Shown here in pieces: positions 40,201-48,936 of a stretch of 64,000 nucleotides of DNA; the first letter of the stretch is position 1, and the number at the start of each line of letters is the position of its first letter. Source of the DNA: Actinoplanes sp. KI2 (GTDB lineage Bacteria; Actinomycetota; Actinomycetes; Mycobacteriales; Micromonosporaceae); the NCBI RefSeq assembly GCF_025630775.1, contig NZ_JAOSZE010000025.1:1-64000 (forward strand), written 5' to 3'. The position numbers were made by a program, and so were the translations under genes. The notes under the pieces were generated by a model. That model was not told the DNA's origin and ran no database searches. It saw only the letters and a program-made list of their open reading frames with translations.

Positions 40201-41030
40201 CGCGGCGGCACGCCGAGCAGCTTGCGGGCGGCCGCGGTGGTCAGCGGCGGCCGCTGGGCGAGCTGCGCGAACCCGGTGGCGCGGGCCACCAGCTGCATGT
40301 TCGACTCGACCGGCTGGCCCTTCGCGTACGTGACGGTGTCCTCCATCCCGACCCGCAGGTGCCCGCCCGCCGCCAGCGACGCCAGCATGACCGGAATGGT
40401 GCTGCGGCCGATGCCGGTCGCCGAGAACGTGGTGCCCGCCGGCAGATCGCGGATGGCCTGCTCGCAGGCGACCAGCGCGCCGGCCGTCCCCGGCATCCCG
40501 CCCGGCACGCCCATCACGAGGTCGACGTGCACGTGGCCCCCGGCCGGCAGGCCGTACTTGCCGAGCAGCCGCTGCAGCGTGGTCAGCTGGCCCAGGTCGA
40601 AGATCTCGTACTCCGGCACGATGCCCCGCTCCTGCATACGGGTGTGCAGGTCGACGATGAACTCCCAGCGGTTCAGGAACACGCCGTCGCCGAAATTGAC
40701 CGTGCCCATCGTGCACGAGGCCATCTCGGGCCCGGCGTCGAGCACCGCCAGCCGGTCGGACTCCGGATCGGTCACCGCCCCACCCGAGGAGAGCTGGACG
40801 ATCAGGTCGGTGGCTTCCCGCAGGGCGGCCACGGTGGCCCGCAGGCGGCCCTGGTCGAGGGTGGGCGCGGCGGCGTCGTCACGGATGTGCACGTGGATGA
40901 TCGAGGCGCCCAGCGCCTCGCACTCCTTGGCGGTGCGCACCAGCTCGTCGATGGTGACAGGCAGGGCGGGCACATCCGCCTTGCTGACTTCCGCGCCGGT
41001 CGGAGCGACAGTGATCACGGTCCCGGTCAT
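40197..41030 (-). CDS. BKACE-family (3-keto-5-aminohexanoate cleavage) enzyme
   Basis: A 277-residue TIM-barrel protein of the DUF849/BKACE family. Motifs: APTGAEVSKADVPALPVT, metal-ligand HVHIRDD, SSGGAVTD, MASCTMGTVNFGDGVFLN and HVHVDLVMGVPGG. These enzymes join a beta-keto acid with acetyl-CoA to give two new products; Kce acts in lysine fermentation. The real substrate here cannot be read from sequence. It lies upstream of the 49-residue peptide gene and asparaginase, both coupled by ATGA. Confidence 0.93.
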   Translation of the reverse strand: MTGTVITVAPTGAEVSKADVPALPVTIDELVRTAKECEALGASIIHVHIRDDAAAPTLDQGRLRATVAALREATDLIVQLSSGGAVTDPESDRLAVLDAGPEMASCTMGTVNFGDGVFLNRWEFIVDLHTRMQERGIVPEYEIFDLGQLTTLQRLLGKYGLPAGGHVHVDLVMGVPGGMPGTAGALVACEQAIRDLPAGTTFSATGIGRSTIPVMLASLAAGGHLRVGMEDTVTYAKGQPVESNMQLVARATGFAQLAQRPPLTTAAARKLLGVPPR

Positions 41031-41045
41031 GGCATGAACGTTAGT

Positions 41046-42086
41046 TCAGGCGGGGTCGACCGCGGCGACCGACTCACCCACTCGCAGTGCCGCGTCGTCG
41101 GGCACGTTGCGCTTGAGCACGGCCAGGGCGATCATCCCGAGCTCGTGGTGGCGGACCGCGGTGCCGACGAAGCCCACCTCGCGATCGTCGAGGGTCACCG
41201 GGGTGCCCTGCGCCGGGGGCTGGTCGGACGCGATGCCGTCGAAGTGCAGCAGGACGAGGCGGCGGGGCGGACGGCCGAGGTGATGCACCCGGGCGACCGT
41301 CTCCTGGCCGCGGTAGCAGCCCTTGTCCAGATGGACGGCCGAGGCGATGAAGTCAGCCTCGGCCGGGATGGTGCGATGGTCGGTCTCCCAGCCCAGGCGG
41401 GGAATGCGGCGTTCCACCCGGATGGCCTCGTAGGCCCACAGGCCGGCCATCGGGACGCCGAGCGCTTCGATCACCCGGGTGCGTGTTTCCCGTGGAACCA
41501 GAAGATCGACACCCAGCGGTACGCGCCGGGCCAGGCCACCCTCGAACTCCCGTACGGCGTACCGGCTCGTCGCGTGCGCGGGCACCGAGCCGGCGGCGAA
41601 CTTCGGACCCGGCACCGCGCCCACCCGCGGCTCGGCCAGCTCGGGGAAGAGGTCGGCGGCGCCCGGGCCGACCAGCGAGAGCACGGCGATCTCGGGGGTG
41701 GCGTCGCGCGGCTCGACCTTGCTGAAGAAGCGCATCATCTCGAGGTACTTCAGCAGCCCGGCGCCGGCCCCCGGCTCGGTGTCCAGCCAGGCCGTCTCGC
41801 CGTCCTCGGTCACGTAAGCATGCTGCTCGACGTGCCCGTGCGGGGAAAGCACCAGGAGCTCAGAGCCGGAAAGACCGGACAAATCCGAAAGATGCTGAGT
41901 GGTCAGGGTGTGCAGCCACGACGCCCGCTCCTCGCCCGGCACGGCGATCACGTCGCGGTTCGAACGGTCGACGAGGCCGACCGCGGTGGCCAGGGTGCGC
42001 TGCTCCCGCATCGGGTCGCCGTAGTGCGCGGCCACCCCCGCGTCGGCGGACGAGGGATCGAGGTCCTCGACCATCACGACGGTCAT
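41046..42086 (-). CDS. ygfZ: YgfZ/GcvT-like folate-binding protein
   Basis: A 346-residue protein starting at ATG 42086. The signature KGCYRGQETVARVHHLG near residue 240 is the YgfZ/IBA57 motif, with the conserved Cys. The N-terminal part shows the aminomethyltransferase-like fold (GLVDRSNRDVIAVPGEERASWLHTL). YgfZ uses tetrahydrofolate to support iron-sulfur cluster enzymes. It lies one base after the Fur-family gene, so iron-related control is plausible. Confidence 0.93.
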   Translation of the reverse strand: MTVVMVEDLDPSSADAGVAAHYGDPMREQRTLATAVGLVDRSNRDVIAVPGEERASWLHTLTTQHLSDLSGLSGSELLVLSPHGHVEQHAYVTEDGETAWLDTEPGAGAGLLKYLEMMRFFSKVEPRDATPEIAVLSLVGPGAADLFPELAEPRVGAVPGPKFAAGSVPAHATSRYAVREFEGGLARRVPLGVDLLVPRETRTRVIEALGVPMAGLWAYEAIRVERRIPRLGWETDHRTIPAEADFIASAVHLDKGCYRGQETVARVHHLGRPPRRLVLLHFDGIASDQPPAQGTPVTLDDREVGFVGTAVRHHELGMIALAVLKRNVPDDAALRVGESVAAVDPA

Positions 42087-42087
42087 C

Positions 42088-42507
42088 TCACAACTCCTTG
42101 CAGTCCTCGCAGACGCCGAAGAGCGAGACATGGCCGACGTCGACCCGGAAGCCCCGCTCCGCGAGCAGCCGGTCGGTCACCGGCAGCATCACCGTCGGGT
42201 CTACCTCAGAAATCGATCCGCATCCACGGCAGACCAGGTGAACGTGCTGATCCTCACCCGCGGCGTGATAGGTGGGCGAGCCGTGCGACAGGTGCGTGTG
42301 GTTGACCAGCCCGAGCTCCTCGAGCAGCTCGAGGGTGCGGTAGACGGTGGTGATGTTGACGCCGGCGACGCGCTCCCGCACCGCCGTGTGCACCTGCTCG
42401 GGCGTGGCGTGACCGAGCTCGTGCACCGCCTCCAGGATCAGCTGGCGCTGCGGCGTGAGGCGCAGCCCGCGCTCCCGGAGCATCTCGGCTAGCGAAGTGG
42501 CGGACAC
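42088..42507 (-). CDS. Fur-family metal regulator
   Basis: A 139-residue protein: winged helix (LRLTPQRQLILEAVHELGHA, then ITTVYRTLELLEELGLV) and a dimer domain with His-rich AGEDQHVHLVCRGCG and the second Cys pair VCEDC, so a structural zinc site is present. It could be Fur, Zur or a peroxide sensor; the sequence does not settle it. It is co-directional with ygfZ at one-base spacing and divergent from pabC. Confidence 0.93.
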   Translation of the reverse strand: MSATSLAEMLRERGLRLTPQRQLILEAVHELGHATPEQVHTAVRERVAGVNITTVYRTLELLEELGLVNHTHLSHGSPTYHAAGEDQHVHLVCRGCGSISEVDPTVMLPVTDRLLAERGFRVDVGHVSLFGVCEDCKEL

Positions 42508-42541
42508 GTGACAAGCATAGGCCGACGGTTACGCTGCGCCC

Positions 42542-43279
42542 GTGCCCGACGAAGTCCTGGTCTCCCCGGCCGAGCTGTTCGGCGACGGCGTCTTCGAGAC
42601 CGTGCACCTGCGACCGTCCGGCCCGTGGCTGCTCGACGCGCACCTGTCCCGGCTGGCCCGGTCGGCCGCGCTCCTCGAGCTTGACGTGCTGCCGCTCACC
42701 CTCGGTGCGATGGTCTCGGATGGCCCGGAGAGCGCGCTGCGCATCATCCGCACCCGTCGGTCACAGCACGTCACGATCTCGCCGATCCCCGCGGAGACGC
42801 TTCGCGAGCGCATGTCCGGCGTCCGGGTGATCAGCGCCGGCCTCGGCTACGCCCTCGGCGGCAAACCACCATGGTCACTCTGGGCGGCCAAGACCCTGTC
42901 GTACGGGTCGAACTTCGCGGCCCGCCGCTGGGCGCGCGAGCGGGGCGCCGACGATCTGCTGTGGCTGTCCACCGAGGGGTACGCGCTGGAGTCCCCGACC
43001 GCATCATTGGTCTGGCTGACCGGCGACGAGCTGTGCACCGTCCCGCCCGAGCAGGCGCAGATCCTGCCGGGCACGACGGCCGCGCACCTGCTCTCGGTGG
43101 CGCCGTCGGTGGGACTGCGCCCGGCCCATCGCCTGGTCACCATCGAGGAGTTGCGCGGGGCGGACGCGATCTGGCTGGCTTCGGCCCTGCGCGGGCTCGC
43201 CTTCGTCAAATCCCTGGACGGCGCCCCTCGACGCACGTCGCGTTGGACGAAGGTCCTGCTCGACCTGCTGGGCTACTAA
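42542..43279 (+). CDS. pabC: PabC-like aminodeoxychorismate lyase (class IV aminotransferase)
   Basis: A 245-residue PLP protein. It opens with LFGDGVFETVHL, the class IV pattern, and has the PLP lysine in WAAKTLSYGSN and LESPTASLVWL and LPGTTAAHLL in the second half. PabC releases pyruvate to give 4-aminobenzoate for folate. Branched-chain or D-amino acid aminotransferases share the fold, so the substrate is a family-level guess. Its end overlaps the opposing nitrobindin-like gene by four bases. Confidence 0.88.
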   Translation: MPDEVLVSPAELFGDGVFETVHLRPSGPWLLDAHLSRLARSAALLELDVLPLTLGAMVSDGPESALRIIRTRRSQHVTISPIPAETLRERMSGVRVISAGLGYALGGKPPWSLWAAKTLSYGSNFAARRWARERGADDLLWLSTEGYALESPTASLVWLTGDELCTVPPEQAQILPGTTAAHLLSVAPSVGLRPAHRLVTIEELRGADAIWLASALRGLAFVKSLDGAPRRTSRWTKVLLDLLGY

Positions 43280-43878
43280 CCGCCGATCCGCAGCAGCCGG
43301 GCCGACATGTGCGGCCGCAGTCCACTGTCGTCGACCGCCATCTCGTGCGCGTAGAGCAGCGCGCCCTCGACGATGCCGAAGAGTCGCTGGGCGCCGGTGA
43401 CATGCAAACCCGTCGGCGTGTACGCCGTGGCATCCGCCGCCATCTCGAGCCGGGTCGTGCCGATCGTCTTGCCGAGGTACAGCTCGGCCGTACCCTCCGG
43501 CGTCACGACCACGGCCTCCATCTCGTCGCCGGCCCGCCCGTCGACCAGCACCGGCCGCCAGAAGCCCGACTCGGTCACCCACTCCCCGATCGGCTTCGAC
43601 TCGTCGTCGAGCAGCCACGAGGTCGACTCGAAGCGCAGGAACGGCCGCCCGTCGTGGCTGATCCGCACCTGCTGGGCGAAGTTGTAGTCGTCGTCGGCCG
43701 GGAACCCGCCCTGCCCACGGCCGCGCCACAGCCCCACGAACGGCAGCAGCCCGAGCAGCGCCGGGTGCAGGTCGGGGCCCGTACGCAGGTCGTGGGTGTC
43801 CTCGTACGGCGATGGCTCGACCGGTGGCGCGTTCAGCCACGGCGGTGGGCCCAACGGGTTGTCCGACTCGCCGCTCAC
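43276..43878 (-). CDS. Nitrobindin-like (FABP/THAP4) heme-binding protein
   Basis: A 200-residue protein starting at GTG 43878 with GAGGGGGC upstream. The opening strand has LLPFVGLWRGRGQGGFP, the nitrobindin GxWxGxG motif. Later strands include FLRFESTSWLLDDESKPIGE and the end YAHEMAVDDSGLRPHMSARL with the His expected to bind heme. Nitrobindins bind nitric oxide or isomerise peroxynitrite. Its start overlaps the stop of a 34-codon membrane-peptide gene (GTGA), suggesting coupled translation. Confidence 0.88.
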   Translation of the reverse strand: MSGESDNPLGPPPWLNAPPVEPSPYEDTHDLRTGPDLHPALLGLLPFVGLWRGRGQGGFPADDDYNFAQQVRISHDGRPFLRFESTSWLLDDESKPIGEWVTESGFWRPVLVDGRAGDEMEAVVVTPEGTAELYLGKTIGTTRLEMAADATAYTPTGLHVTGAQRLFGIVEGALLYAHEMAVDDSGLRPHMSARLLRIGG

Positions 43879-43979
43879 CAACGCCCCCTCGAAATCCGAA
43901 TCGCCAGATAGCCGAGTCCACCCGCCAGCGCGCCCAACCCGGCGACCAGCAGGCTCACGAACCCGATCTCCGTAACCAT
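43875..43979 (-). CDS. 34-residue single-helix membrane peptide coupled to the nitrobindin-like gene
   Basis: ATG at 43979 opens a frame of 34 codons: a short acidic start (MVTEIG), one membrane helix (FVSLLVAGLGALAGGLGYLAI) and a basic end (RISRGRW). The stop overlaps the next start by GTGA. The tidy charge pattern and coupling support a real gene. Function is unknown; it may anchor or localise the nitrobindin-like protein. Confidence 0.6.
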   Translation of the reverse strand: MVTEIGFVSLLVAGLGALAGGLGYLAIRISRGRW

Positions 43980-44005
43980 GACCGGCCCATCCTATGCTGA
44001 CCGGC

Positions 44006-44368
44006 ATGGCACGTTTGCTGGTCGTCAAGGCAACCGCCGGTGCGGATTCTCCCGAGCGCTGCTCGCAGGCCTTCACGGTGGCGTCGACCGCCGCCGCGTC
44101 CGGCGTGGACGTCTCGTTCTGGCTGACCGGCGAGTCGACCTGGTTCGCGCTGCCCGGCCGGGCCGCCGAGTTCGAGCTGCCGCACGCCGCGCCCCTGCCC
44201 GACCTGCTCGACCTGCTGCTGGCCAGCGGCAAGGTGACCGCGTGCACCCAGTGCGCCGCCCGCCGCGCCATCACCCCCGCCGACGTCCTGCCCGGCATTC
44301 GCATCGCCGGCGCCGCGGTCTTCGTCGAAGAGGTCACCGCCGAGAGCGCGCAGGCCCTGGTCTACTGA
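44006..44368 (+). CDS. DsrE-family protein
   Basis: A 120-residue protein starting at ATG 44006. It has the small alpha/beta DsrE fold: MARLLVVKATAGADSPERCS, VDVSFWLTGESTWFAL, and a CTQC pair near residue 83 in ASGKVTACTQCAARRAI. DsrE/TusD relatives pass sulfur between proteins; the Cys pair would suit this, but the target is unknown. The CTQC motif is inside the segment where family members carry their active Cys. Confidence 0.85.
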   Translation: MARLLVVKATAGADSPERCSQAFTVASTAAASGVDVSFWLTGESTWFALPGRAAEFELPHAAPLPDLLDLLLASGKVTACTQCAARRAITPADVLPGIRIAGAAVFVEEVTAESAQALVY

Positions 44369-44438
44369 CCTCTTCGGCGTCCGGCCGGCCCCGCCGGTGC
44401 ACGGGCGCCGGTGCGACACCCAGCTCCGGCCCGGTGGC

Positions 44439-45287
44439 CTAGCAACCGGTGCCGACGCCCACCCGAACCTGCTCGCCGTCCGGCACGACCACCACCGAAA
44501 CCCCATTCCTGCGGTACGCCCACGCGACGTCATCCGACCGCACGATGGTCGCCCCCGCGCTCACCGTCCGCATCCGCGCCGCCAGATCGGCCGGCGGCGG
44601 CACCTCCACGGTGTAGCTGGCTGCCACCCCGCCATCCGGACAGGCGACCGCCCGCACCTGGGGCGCCGACGCCTTGGCGCCCAGCCCGGTCAGCACGGTG
44701 GCCAGCTCGGCCGGCGTCGCCGCGGCCCCCGGGTCCCGCTGGTCGGCCGCGCTCACCGGTCCCGGCCGGCACCCGCTGGTCAGCCGTAGGGTGATCGCCC
44801 TGGTCGTGGCGTCCAGCGCCGTGTCGATCCCGATGAAGTTCCCGGCGTCGGCGTGCATCGCCAGCCGCGTCCCGCCCCGGCCCTCCGACACCTCGGCGCG
44901 ATAGGCCGCCGGCAGCGCGCCGGCGATCGCGTCGAGGGTCGCCCGCGCATCCCCTTGCCGCACGTAGACGGTGAGGTCGCGGGCCGCGACATACCCGTGC
45001 CGCACCGGCGTGATCCGGCAGCCCTCGATCAGCTCCAGCTCCCCGAGCATGACGACCCGCCCGTCCCCGTCGGCCGCCGCATAGGCCACCCCCGCCGCCT
45101 GCTGCAGCTCCGGCACGGCGCGAGCGATGTCCCGCTGCTCCGGCACCGTCGCCGGCGAGTGCCAGACCGACCAGGCCCCGACCACGACCACGACCGCCAT
45201 CCAGGCGAACACGAGCCCGATCAGCCACCGCCGCCCTTTCCCGGCCGGCGGCGGAGTCCCGGCCTGCAGTCCCGTCACGGCAGCCAT
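44439..45287 (-). CDS. Membrane-anchored protein of unknown function
   Basis: A 282-residue protein. One N-terminal helix (WLIGLVFAWMAVVVVVGAWSV) anchors an outside domain of about 235 residues. That domain contains VPELQQAAGVAYAAADGDGR, and Cys residues in ELELIEGCRITPV, TSGCRPGPV, RAVACPDGG and the final Cys, which may form two disulfides. I recognise no family. Its direction matches the helicase gene upstream of it, with 75 bases between. Confidence 0.75.
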   Translation of the reverse strand: MAAVTGLQAGTPPPAGKGRRWLIGLVFAWMAVVVVVGAWSVWHSPATVPEQRDIARAVPELQQAAGVAYAAADGDGRVVMLGELELIEGCRITPVRHGYVAARDLTVYVRQGDARATLDAIAGALPAAYRAEVSEGRGGTRLAMHADAGNFIGIDTALDATTRAITLRLTSGCRPGPVSAADQRDPGAAATPAELATVLTGLGAKASAPQVRAVACPDGGVAASYTVEVPPPADLAARMRTVSAGATIVRSDDVAWAYRRNGVSVVVVPDGEQVRVGVGTGC

Positions 45288-45362
45288 GGTGACACGCCCC
45301 AGCCCGTCGCGGGATCGGGCCGGGCTGTCGCATCACGGCTAGTCCGGGGACAAGGGCCGGGC

Positions 45363-47423
45363 TCAGCTCTTGGCGAGGCGCTGGAGAGCGCCGACGGCGA
45401 CCTCGGGACGAGTCGTATACCAAAACGGGGGAAGTGACCTGCGGAGGAAGGCGCCGTAGCCCCGGGCCGTCTCCAGCCGGGAGTCGAGGACGGCGACCAC
45501 GCCCTTGTCGCCGGTGGAGCGGATCAGCCGGCCCACGCCCTGGGCCAGGCGGATCGCGGCGATCGGGACGCTTACCGAGGCGAAGCCGGAGCCGCCGGCC
45601 GCGTCGACGGCCGCCGAGCGGGCCGCGGCCAGGGGCTCGTCGGGGCGCGGGAACGGAAGTCGGTCGATGACGACCAGCTGGCAGGCGTCGCCGGGCACGT
45701 CGACGCCCTGCCACAGCGACATCACCCCGAAGAGGCAGCTCGCCCTGTCCTCGCGGAACTTGCGGACCAGCAGCGGCAACGCCTCCTCACCCTGCAACAG
45801 GATCGGCAGGTCGGTGCGGGCGCGCAGCAGCTCGGCCGCCTGGGTCGCGGCCCGGCGGGACGAGAACAGGCCGAGGGTGCGACCACCCAGCGCGGTGACC
45901 AGCTTGAGCAGCTCCTCGCCGGCCGGGTCGGGCAGGCCGGACGCCATCGGGCGGGGCAGGTGCGCCGCCACGTACAGAATCCCCTGCTTGGGATAGTCGA
46001 AGGGGGAGCCGACATCCAGCGACGTCCAGCCGTCACCCGAGGCCGGCGGGGCATCGGGGGTGAGCGCGCCCGGAGCCGTGCTGCTACCGCTTGGTGCGCC
46101 GGACGGCACAGCGGGGACCGCGGCGACCGGCAGGCCGAGCGAGCGGGCCACCGTGTCGAAGCGGCCGCCCAGGGTCAGGGTGGCCGAGGTGGCCACCACC
46201 GTACGGTCCGTGTACAGGCCCTGGGAGAGCGTGCCGGCCACCGAGAGCGGCGCGACGACCAGCGCGCGTCGCCCGGTGCCCAGGTCGGACTTCTCCACCC
46301 AAGCCACGTCGAAGTCGGACTCCTCCTTCAGGCGCTGGGCGGTCTCGAAGAGATCGTCGAGAGCGGCCTTCGCCTGCTGCTTGCGTACGGGATCGGGGTC
46401 GTCGCTCTTGATCTCGCCGATCGCGGTCAGCGCGGCGCGCGCGCCCGACTCCAGCAGGGTGACCGCCTGATGCAGCGGCGGCGGCAGGCCCGCGGTGAGC
46501 CGGCCGGCCGGGATGTCGGCCAGCCCGACGGTGAGCGCGTCGGCCGCCTCGGCCAGCGACTCGGCCGCGGCCGGCGGGATGAGCTTGCCGGCGCGGCGGG
46601 CCGAGCGCTCGATCGCGTCGGGGGTCAGCTCGGCCTGGGCCGCCGAGGAGACCCGGTCGGCCAGCTCATGTGCCTCGTCGATGATCAGCAGCTGGTGCGG
46701 CGGGACGATGTGCCGGTCGGCGAGCATGTCGACGGCGAGCAGGCTGTGGTTGGTGACCACGACGTCGGCCTCGCGGGCCCGGGCCCGGCTGGCCTCGGCG
46801 AAGCACTCCGCGCCGTACGGGCATTTCGACGCGCCCACGCAGTCGCGGGCCGGCATCGACACCTGCCGCCAGGCCGTGTCGTCGACGCCGGGGTCGAGCT
46901 CGTCCCGGTCGCCGGTCTCGGTCTTTTCCGACCAGGCGTGCAGCCGCTGGATCTGCTTGCCGAGCTTGCCCGCCTCGCCCAGCCACTTGGTGGCCTTGGG
47001 CGGCGCGTCGTCGAAGAGCGTGTCGGTGATCGGCTCTTCCTCGTCGGCATGCTCCATCTTGGCCAGGCACAGGTAGTGGTGCCGGCCCTTGAGCACGGCG
47101 AAGGTGGGCCGGCGGCCGAGGACCGGCTCGACCGCGTCGGCGAGGCGGGGCAGGTCGTGCTCGACCAGCTGATTTTGCAGGGCCAGCGTGGCCGTGGAGA
47201 CCACCACCGGGCCGTCGACGAGCAGGGCGGGCGTCAGGTAAGCCAGGCTCTTGCCGGTGCCCGTGCCGGCCTGGACGAGCAGGTGCTCGCGGTCGCGGAC
47301 GGCCCGGTCGATCGCGCTCGCCATGGCCTGCTGACCGGGGCGAGCGGCGCCGCCGGGGACCGCGCCGACGGCGGCGGCAAGGAGCTGGTCTGCGGTCGCT
47401 TTCTTGCGGGTTGCTGCGGGCAC
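45363..47423 (-). CDS. dinG: DinG/XPD-type ATP-dependent DNA helicase
   Basis: A 686-residue superfamily 2 helicase. Walker A is QAGTGTGKSLAYLTPAL near residue 58, the DEAH box LLIIDEAHELADR, and motif VI QGVGRLIRSTGDKG near the end. Four Cys residues for an iron-sulfur cluster appear in HYLCLAKM and DCVGASKCPYGAECF. DinG-type enzymes unwind 5' to 3' and clear R-loops and D-loops. It is divergent from the DUF402 gene. Confidence 0.94.
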   Translation of the reverse strand: MPAATRKKATADQLLAAAVGAVPGGAARPGQQAMASAIDRAVRDREHLLVQAGTGTGKSLAYLTPALLVDGPVVVSTATLALQNQLVEHDLPRLADAVEPVLGRRPTFAVLKGRHHYLCLAKMEHADEEEPITDTLFDDAPPKATKWLGEAGKLGKQIQRLHAWSEKTETGDRDELDPGVDDTAWRQVSMPARDCVGASKCPYGAECFAEASRARAREADVVVTNHSLLAVDMLADRHIVPPHQLLIIDEAHELADRVSSAAQAELTPDAIERSARRAGKLIPPAAAESLAEAADALTVGLADIPAGRLTAGLPPPLHQAVTLLESGARAALTAIGEIKSDDPDPVRKQQAKAALDDLFETAQRLKEESDFDVAWVEKSDLGTGRRALVVAPLSVAGTLSQGLYTDRTVVATSATLTLGGRFDTVARSLGLPVAAVPAVPSGAPSGSSTAPGALTPDAPPASGDGWTSLDVGSPFDYPKQGILYVAAHLPRPMASGLPDPAGEELLKLVTALGGRTLGLFSSRRAATQAAELLRARTDLPILLQGEEALPLLVRKFREDRASCLFGVMSLWQGVDVPGDACQLVVIDRLPFPRPDEPLAAARSAAVDAAGGSGFASVSVPIAAIRLAQGVGRLIRSTGDKGVVAVLDSRLETARGYGAFLRRSLPPFWYTTRPEVAVGALQRLAKS

Positions 47424-47478
47424 GCTGAGACGGTACCCGCCACCACCGACAGAAGCCGACCACCGTTAGGGTTCTCGC

Positions 47479-47982
47479 ATGCCGCAAGACATGGTCCGGG
47501 TCGTCTACACGAAGTACGACGGTTCGGCCCACCGGGACTATCCAGCGCGCCGCTTCGACTCCGATGACCTGGGCGTCTGGGTGGGCGTGACGCGCGGGAC
47601 GCCGTCGGTCTACCACGGCCGCCCGTCGGTGGAGCAGATCCCGTTCGTCCTGCTGATCCCGCACCACGCCTGGTGGACCGCCATGTTCAACCCGCCGCCG
47701 CGGACCAGCGAGGTGTATTGCGACATCACCACGCCGGCCCGCTGGGAGGGCGACACGGTGCACATCATCGACCTCGACCTCGACGTGGTGCGCCGGCGCG
47801 AGACCGGCCTGGTGGAGCTGCGCGACGAGGACGAGTTCGACGAGCACCGGGTGCAGTTCGGCTACCCCGACGACCTGGTCGGCGAGGCCCGGTTCGCGGC
47901 CGACCGGCTGCTGACCGCCCTCGGTGACGGCAGCGAGCCGTTCGCCGGGCAGTACCACAAATACCTACTCCAGGTCGCGTAG
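47479..47982 (+). CDS. DUF402-domain protein
   Basis: A 167-residue protein. The DUF402 pattern is clear: MFNPPPRTSEVYCDITTPAR, then IDLDLDVVRRRETGLVELRD and DEDEFDEHRVQFGYP. In Firmicutes a relative is a nucleoside diphosphatase that uses conserved Tyr and Asp residues, and these are retained here. The true substrate is unknown. Its end overlaps the opposing sigma-factor gene by 18 bases. Confidence 0.87.
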   Translation: MPQDMVRVVYTKYDGSAHRDYPARRFDSDDLGVWVGVTRGTPSVYHGRPSVEQIPFVLLIPHHAWWTAMFNPPPRTSEVYCDITTPARWEGDTVHIIDLDLDVVRRRETGLVELRDEDEFDEHRVQFGYPDDLVGEARFAADRLLTALGDGSEPFAGQYHKYLLQVA

Positions 47983-48849
47983 CTCGAGCTTGCTCGGGTT
48001 GAGCTGGTTGAAGAGGCCGGTGATCCGGCCGTCGTCGACCGCGATCGCGAGCACCGAGTAGAGCGGCCGCCCGTTCGCGTACGTGCCCCGCACCAGCAGC
48101 CCGATCGAGCCGTTGACCAGCACCGACTCGACCTGCACCGGGCCCATTCCGGCGGCGATGCCGAGGTAGAAGCGGGCCACCTTCTCGGCGCCGACGATCG
48201 GGCGGGTGCCCACGCCGGGGACCAGGCCCCCGCCGTCGCCGATCGCCACCACGTCCGGCGCGAGCAGCGCCGCCAGCGCCCGCAGGTCGCCGCCGTTGGC
48301 CGCCGCCAGGAACGCGCCCAGCACCCGGCGCTGCTCGGCCAGGTCCGCGGTGTGCCGGATGGAGTCCTGGGCGACCGCGCGACGGCCGCGGGAGGCGTGC
48401 TGGCGGGCGGCGTTCTCGGTGGTGCCGAGCACGTCGGCGACGTCCTCGAAGGGCATGCCGAACGCGTCGTGCAGGACCAGCGCCACGCGCTGCTCCGGGC
48501 TGAGCTTCTCGAGGACCACGAGCAGGGCCATGGCGATCTGGTCGCTCATCTCCGCGCGGGCGGCCGGTCCGGCGTCCGGTTCCACCACGTACGACGGAAG
48601 CCACTGCCCCGGATAGGCGGTGCGGCTCACCCGGGCCGACTTGAGCACGTCGAGGCAGATCCGCCCGGTCACCGTGGTGAGCCACCCGCGCAGGTCGTGG
48701 ATCTCGCCGCCGTCGCGCGCCTTGGCGTAGCGCAGCCAGGCCTCCTGCACCGCGTCCTCGGCCTCGGCGCGGCTGCCGAGCATCCGGTAGGCGACGGCGA
48801 GCAGGCGCGGCCGCTCGGCCTCGAACTCGGTGGCGGTCAGGGACGGCAT
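47965..48849 (-). CDS. sigJ: SigJ-type (ECF41) RNA polymerase sigma factor
   Basis: A 294-residue ECF sigma factor starting at ATG 48849. Region 2 has LLAVAYRMLGSRAEAEDAVQ and region 4 has LSPEQRVALVLHDAFGMPFE with VADVLGTTENAARQHASRGR. A C-terminal SnoaL-like domain of about 110 residues follows (ALAALLAPDVVAIGDGGG, VVAI and NQLNPSKLELRD), as in the ECF41 group, where it controls sigma activity without an anti-sigma factor. A carboxymuconolactone-type partner gene often lies nearby, but none is seen. Confidence 0.94.
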   Translation of the reverse strand: MPSLTATEFEAERPRLLAVAYRMLGSRAEAEDAVQEAWLRYAKARDGGEIHDLRGWLTTVTGRICLDVLKSARVSRTAYPGQWLPSYVVEPDAGPAARAEMSDQIAMALLVVLEKLSPEQRVALVLHDAFGMPFEDVADVLGTTENAARQHASRGRRAVAQDSIRHTADLAEQRRVLGAFLAAANGGDLRALAALLAPDVVAIGDGGGLVPGVGTRPIVGAEKVARFYLGIAAGMGPVQVESVLVNGSIGLLVRGTYANGRPLYSVLAIAVDDGRITGLFNQLNPSKLELRDLE

Positions 48850-48936
48850 GGGGGAATTCTGCGCGAGATTGCCCGAGTGCGGGTATCGGATGTGCCACAG
48901 TAAGAAACCCGCATTTCGTACGAATCGGATGGTGCA

